A stretch of 5,612 nt of DNA from CAZNQW01 sp964575225 (GTDB taxonomy: Bacteria > Chloroflexota > Anaerolineae > JAAYZQ01), in contig CAZNQW010000251.1 of assembly GCA_964575225.1 (NCBI GenBank), positions 1 to 5,612 of the forward strand, written 5' to 3'. Both the position numbers and the translations under genes were made by a program. Positions 5,512 through 5,612 of the stretch are shown piece by piece (the first letter of the stretch is position 1; every line of letters starts with the position of its first letter). The notes beneath the pieces were generated by a model that worked only from the letters and a program-made list of their open reading frames with translations, was not told the DNA's origin and ran no database searches.

Positions 5512-5612
5512 GGTAACCTTCTCTCACGAGTCAACGAATCTGTCACGGTAACATTTACTCGTGAGTCAACGAATACCTTTCGGTAAGATTCTTGATGAGT
5601 CAAATCGCGGGC
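5512..5612. repeat. Imperfect 35-bp tandem repeat, about three units, running off the right edge
   Basis: GGTAA recurs at 5512, 5547 and 5582, exactly 35 bp apart. GAGTCAACGAAT recurs at 5528-5539 and 5563-5574, and GAGTCAA again at 5597-5603 (spacing 35 and 34). Units 1 and 2 match at 25 of 35 positions by hand count; unit 3 is cut by the window edge and diverges after GAGTCAA. Units 1 and 2 have a small dyad just before or over the core (CTC-AC-GAG at 5523-5530, ACTC-GT-GAGT at 5557-5566). Read on the minus strand each core contains TTGACT, a -35-like hexamer. Iterated operator, iteron or simple tandem duplication are all possible. Confidence 0.6.

Larger units (their letters stand above)
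4868..5612. other. Downstream region without a confident gene
   Basis: Nothing here is convincingly coding. On the + strand an open frame from TTG 4870 to 5091 has no ribosome site. On the - strand three overlapping frames cover 4909-5495, and parts of them look protein-like (see the 5181-5495 and 5218-5334 entries). The pattern suggests a decayed gene. A clean intrinsic terminator for the metallopeptidase gene is not visible. The nearest structure is an imperfect stem of GGAAT and ATTCC at about 4903-4922. The region ends in a 35-bp tandem repeat. Confidence 0.5.

Noticed and set aside
5512..5612. CRISPR array
   Set aside because: The shared core is only 12 bp, the DNA between cores is itself partly conserved (GGTAA), and only about three units are visible. 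This is a tandem repeat and not repeats with unique spacers.

Overview
The window holds one large, well-supported gene (1301-4867, + strand). The 3' end of another gene lies at the left edge, and the main gene is flanked by long stretches (171-1300 and 4868-5612) with little or no convincing coding sequence. The main product is a secreted multidomain protein of 1188 residues. Its order is: signal peptide, fibronectin-III-like domain, right-handed parallel beta-helix, CARDB-like beta-sandwich, a metzincin zinc-metallopeptidase domain (HEVGHNLGLYH plus a Met-turn), a linker beta-domain, two Ig/cadherin-like domains, and a short C-terminal tail ending IYLPVVLRKY.

Organism: the high GC content, the domain mosaic and especially the terminal (R)IYLPxVLR tail suggest a member of the Chloroflexota (Anaerolineae, Caldilineae or Chloroflexia-like). 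Many exported proteins there end in a similar 'YLPLVLR/YLPLVMR' string. This is inferred from remembered family features and was not checked by a search.

Layout: 1-170 is the C-terminal 55 codons of an unidentified protein. 171-1154 has no gene I can support, but it holds several perfect inverted repeats, the best being a 10-bp stem at 886-919 followed by ATTTT. A near-consensus sigma-70-type promoter (TTGACA, 17 bp, TATACT) lies at 1155-1183. It is followed by a leader of about 110 nt and a strong Shine-Dalgarno before the ATG at 1301. 4868-5612 holds a 10-bp inverted repeat, weak minus-strand reading frames that look like decayed coding sequence, and about three imperfect copies of a 35-bp tandem repeat running off the right edge.

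The metallopeptidase gene appears monocistronic: it has its own promoter and no same-strand gene follows closely. The product is probably exported and retained at or released from the cell surface. The adhesive or carbohydrate-binding-like modules would position a protease domain, but its substrate cannot be read from the sequence. I see no CRISPR array, rRNA, tRNA or intact mobile element.
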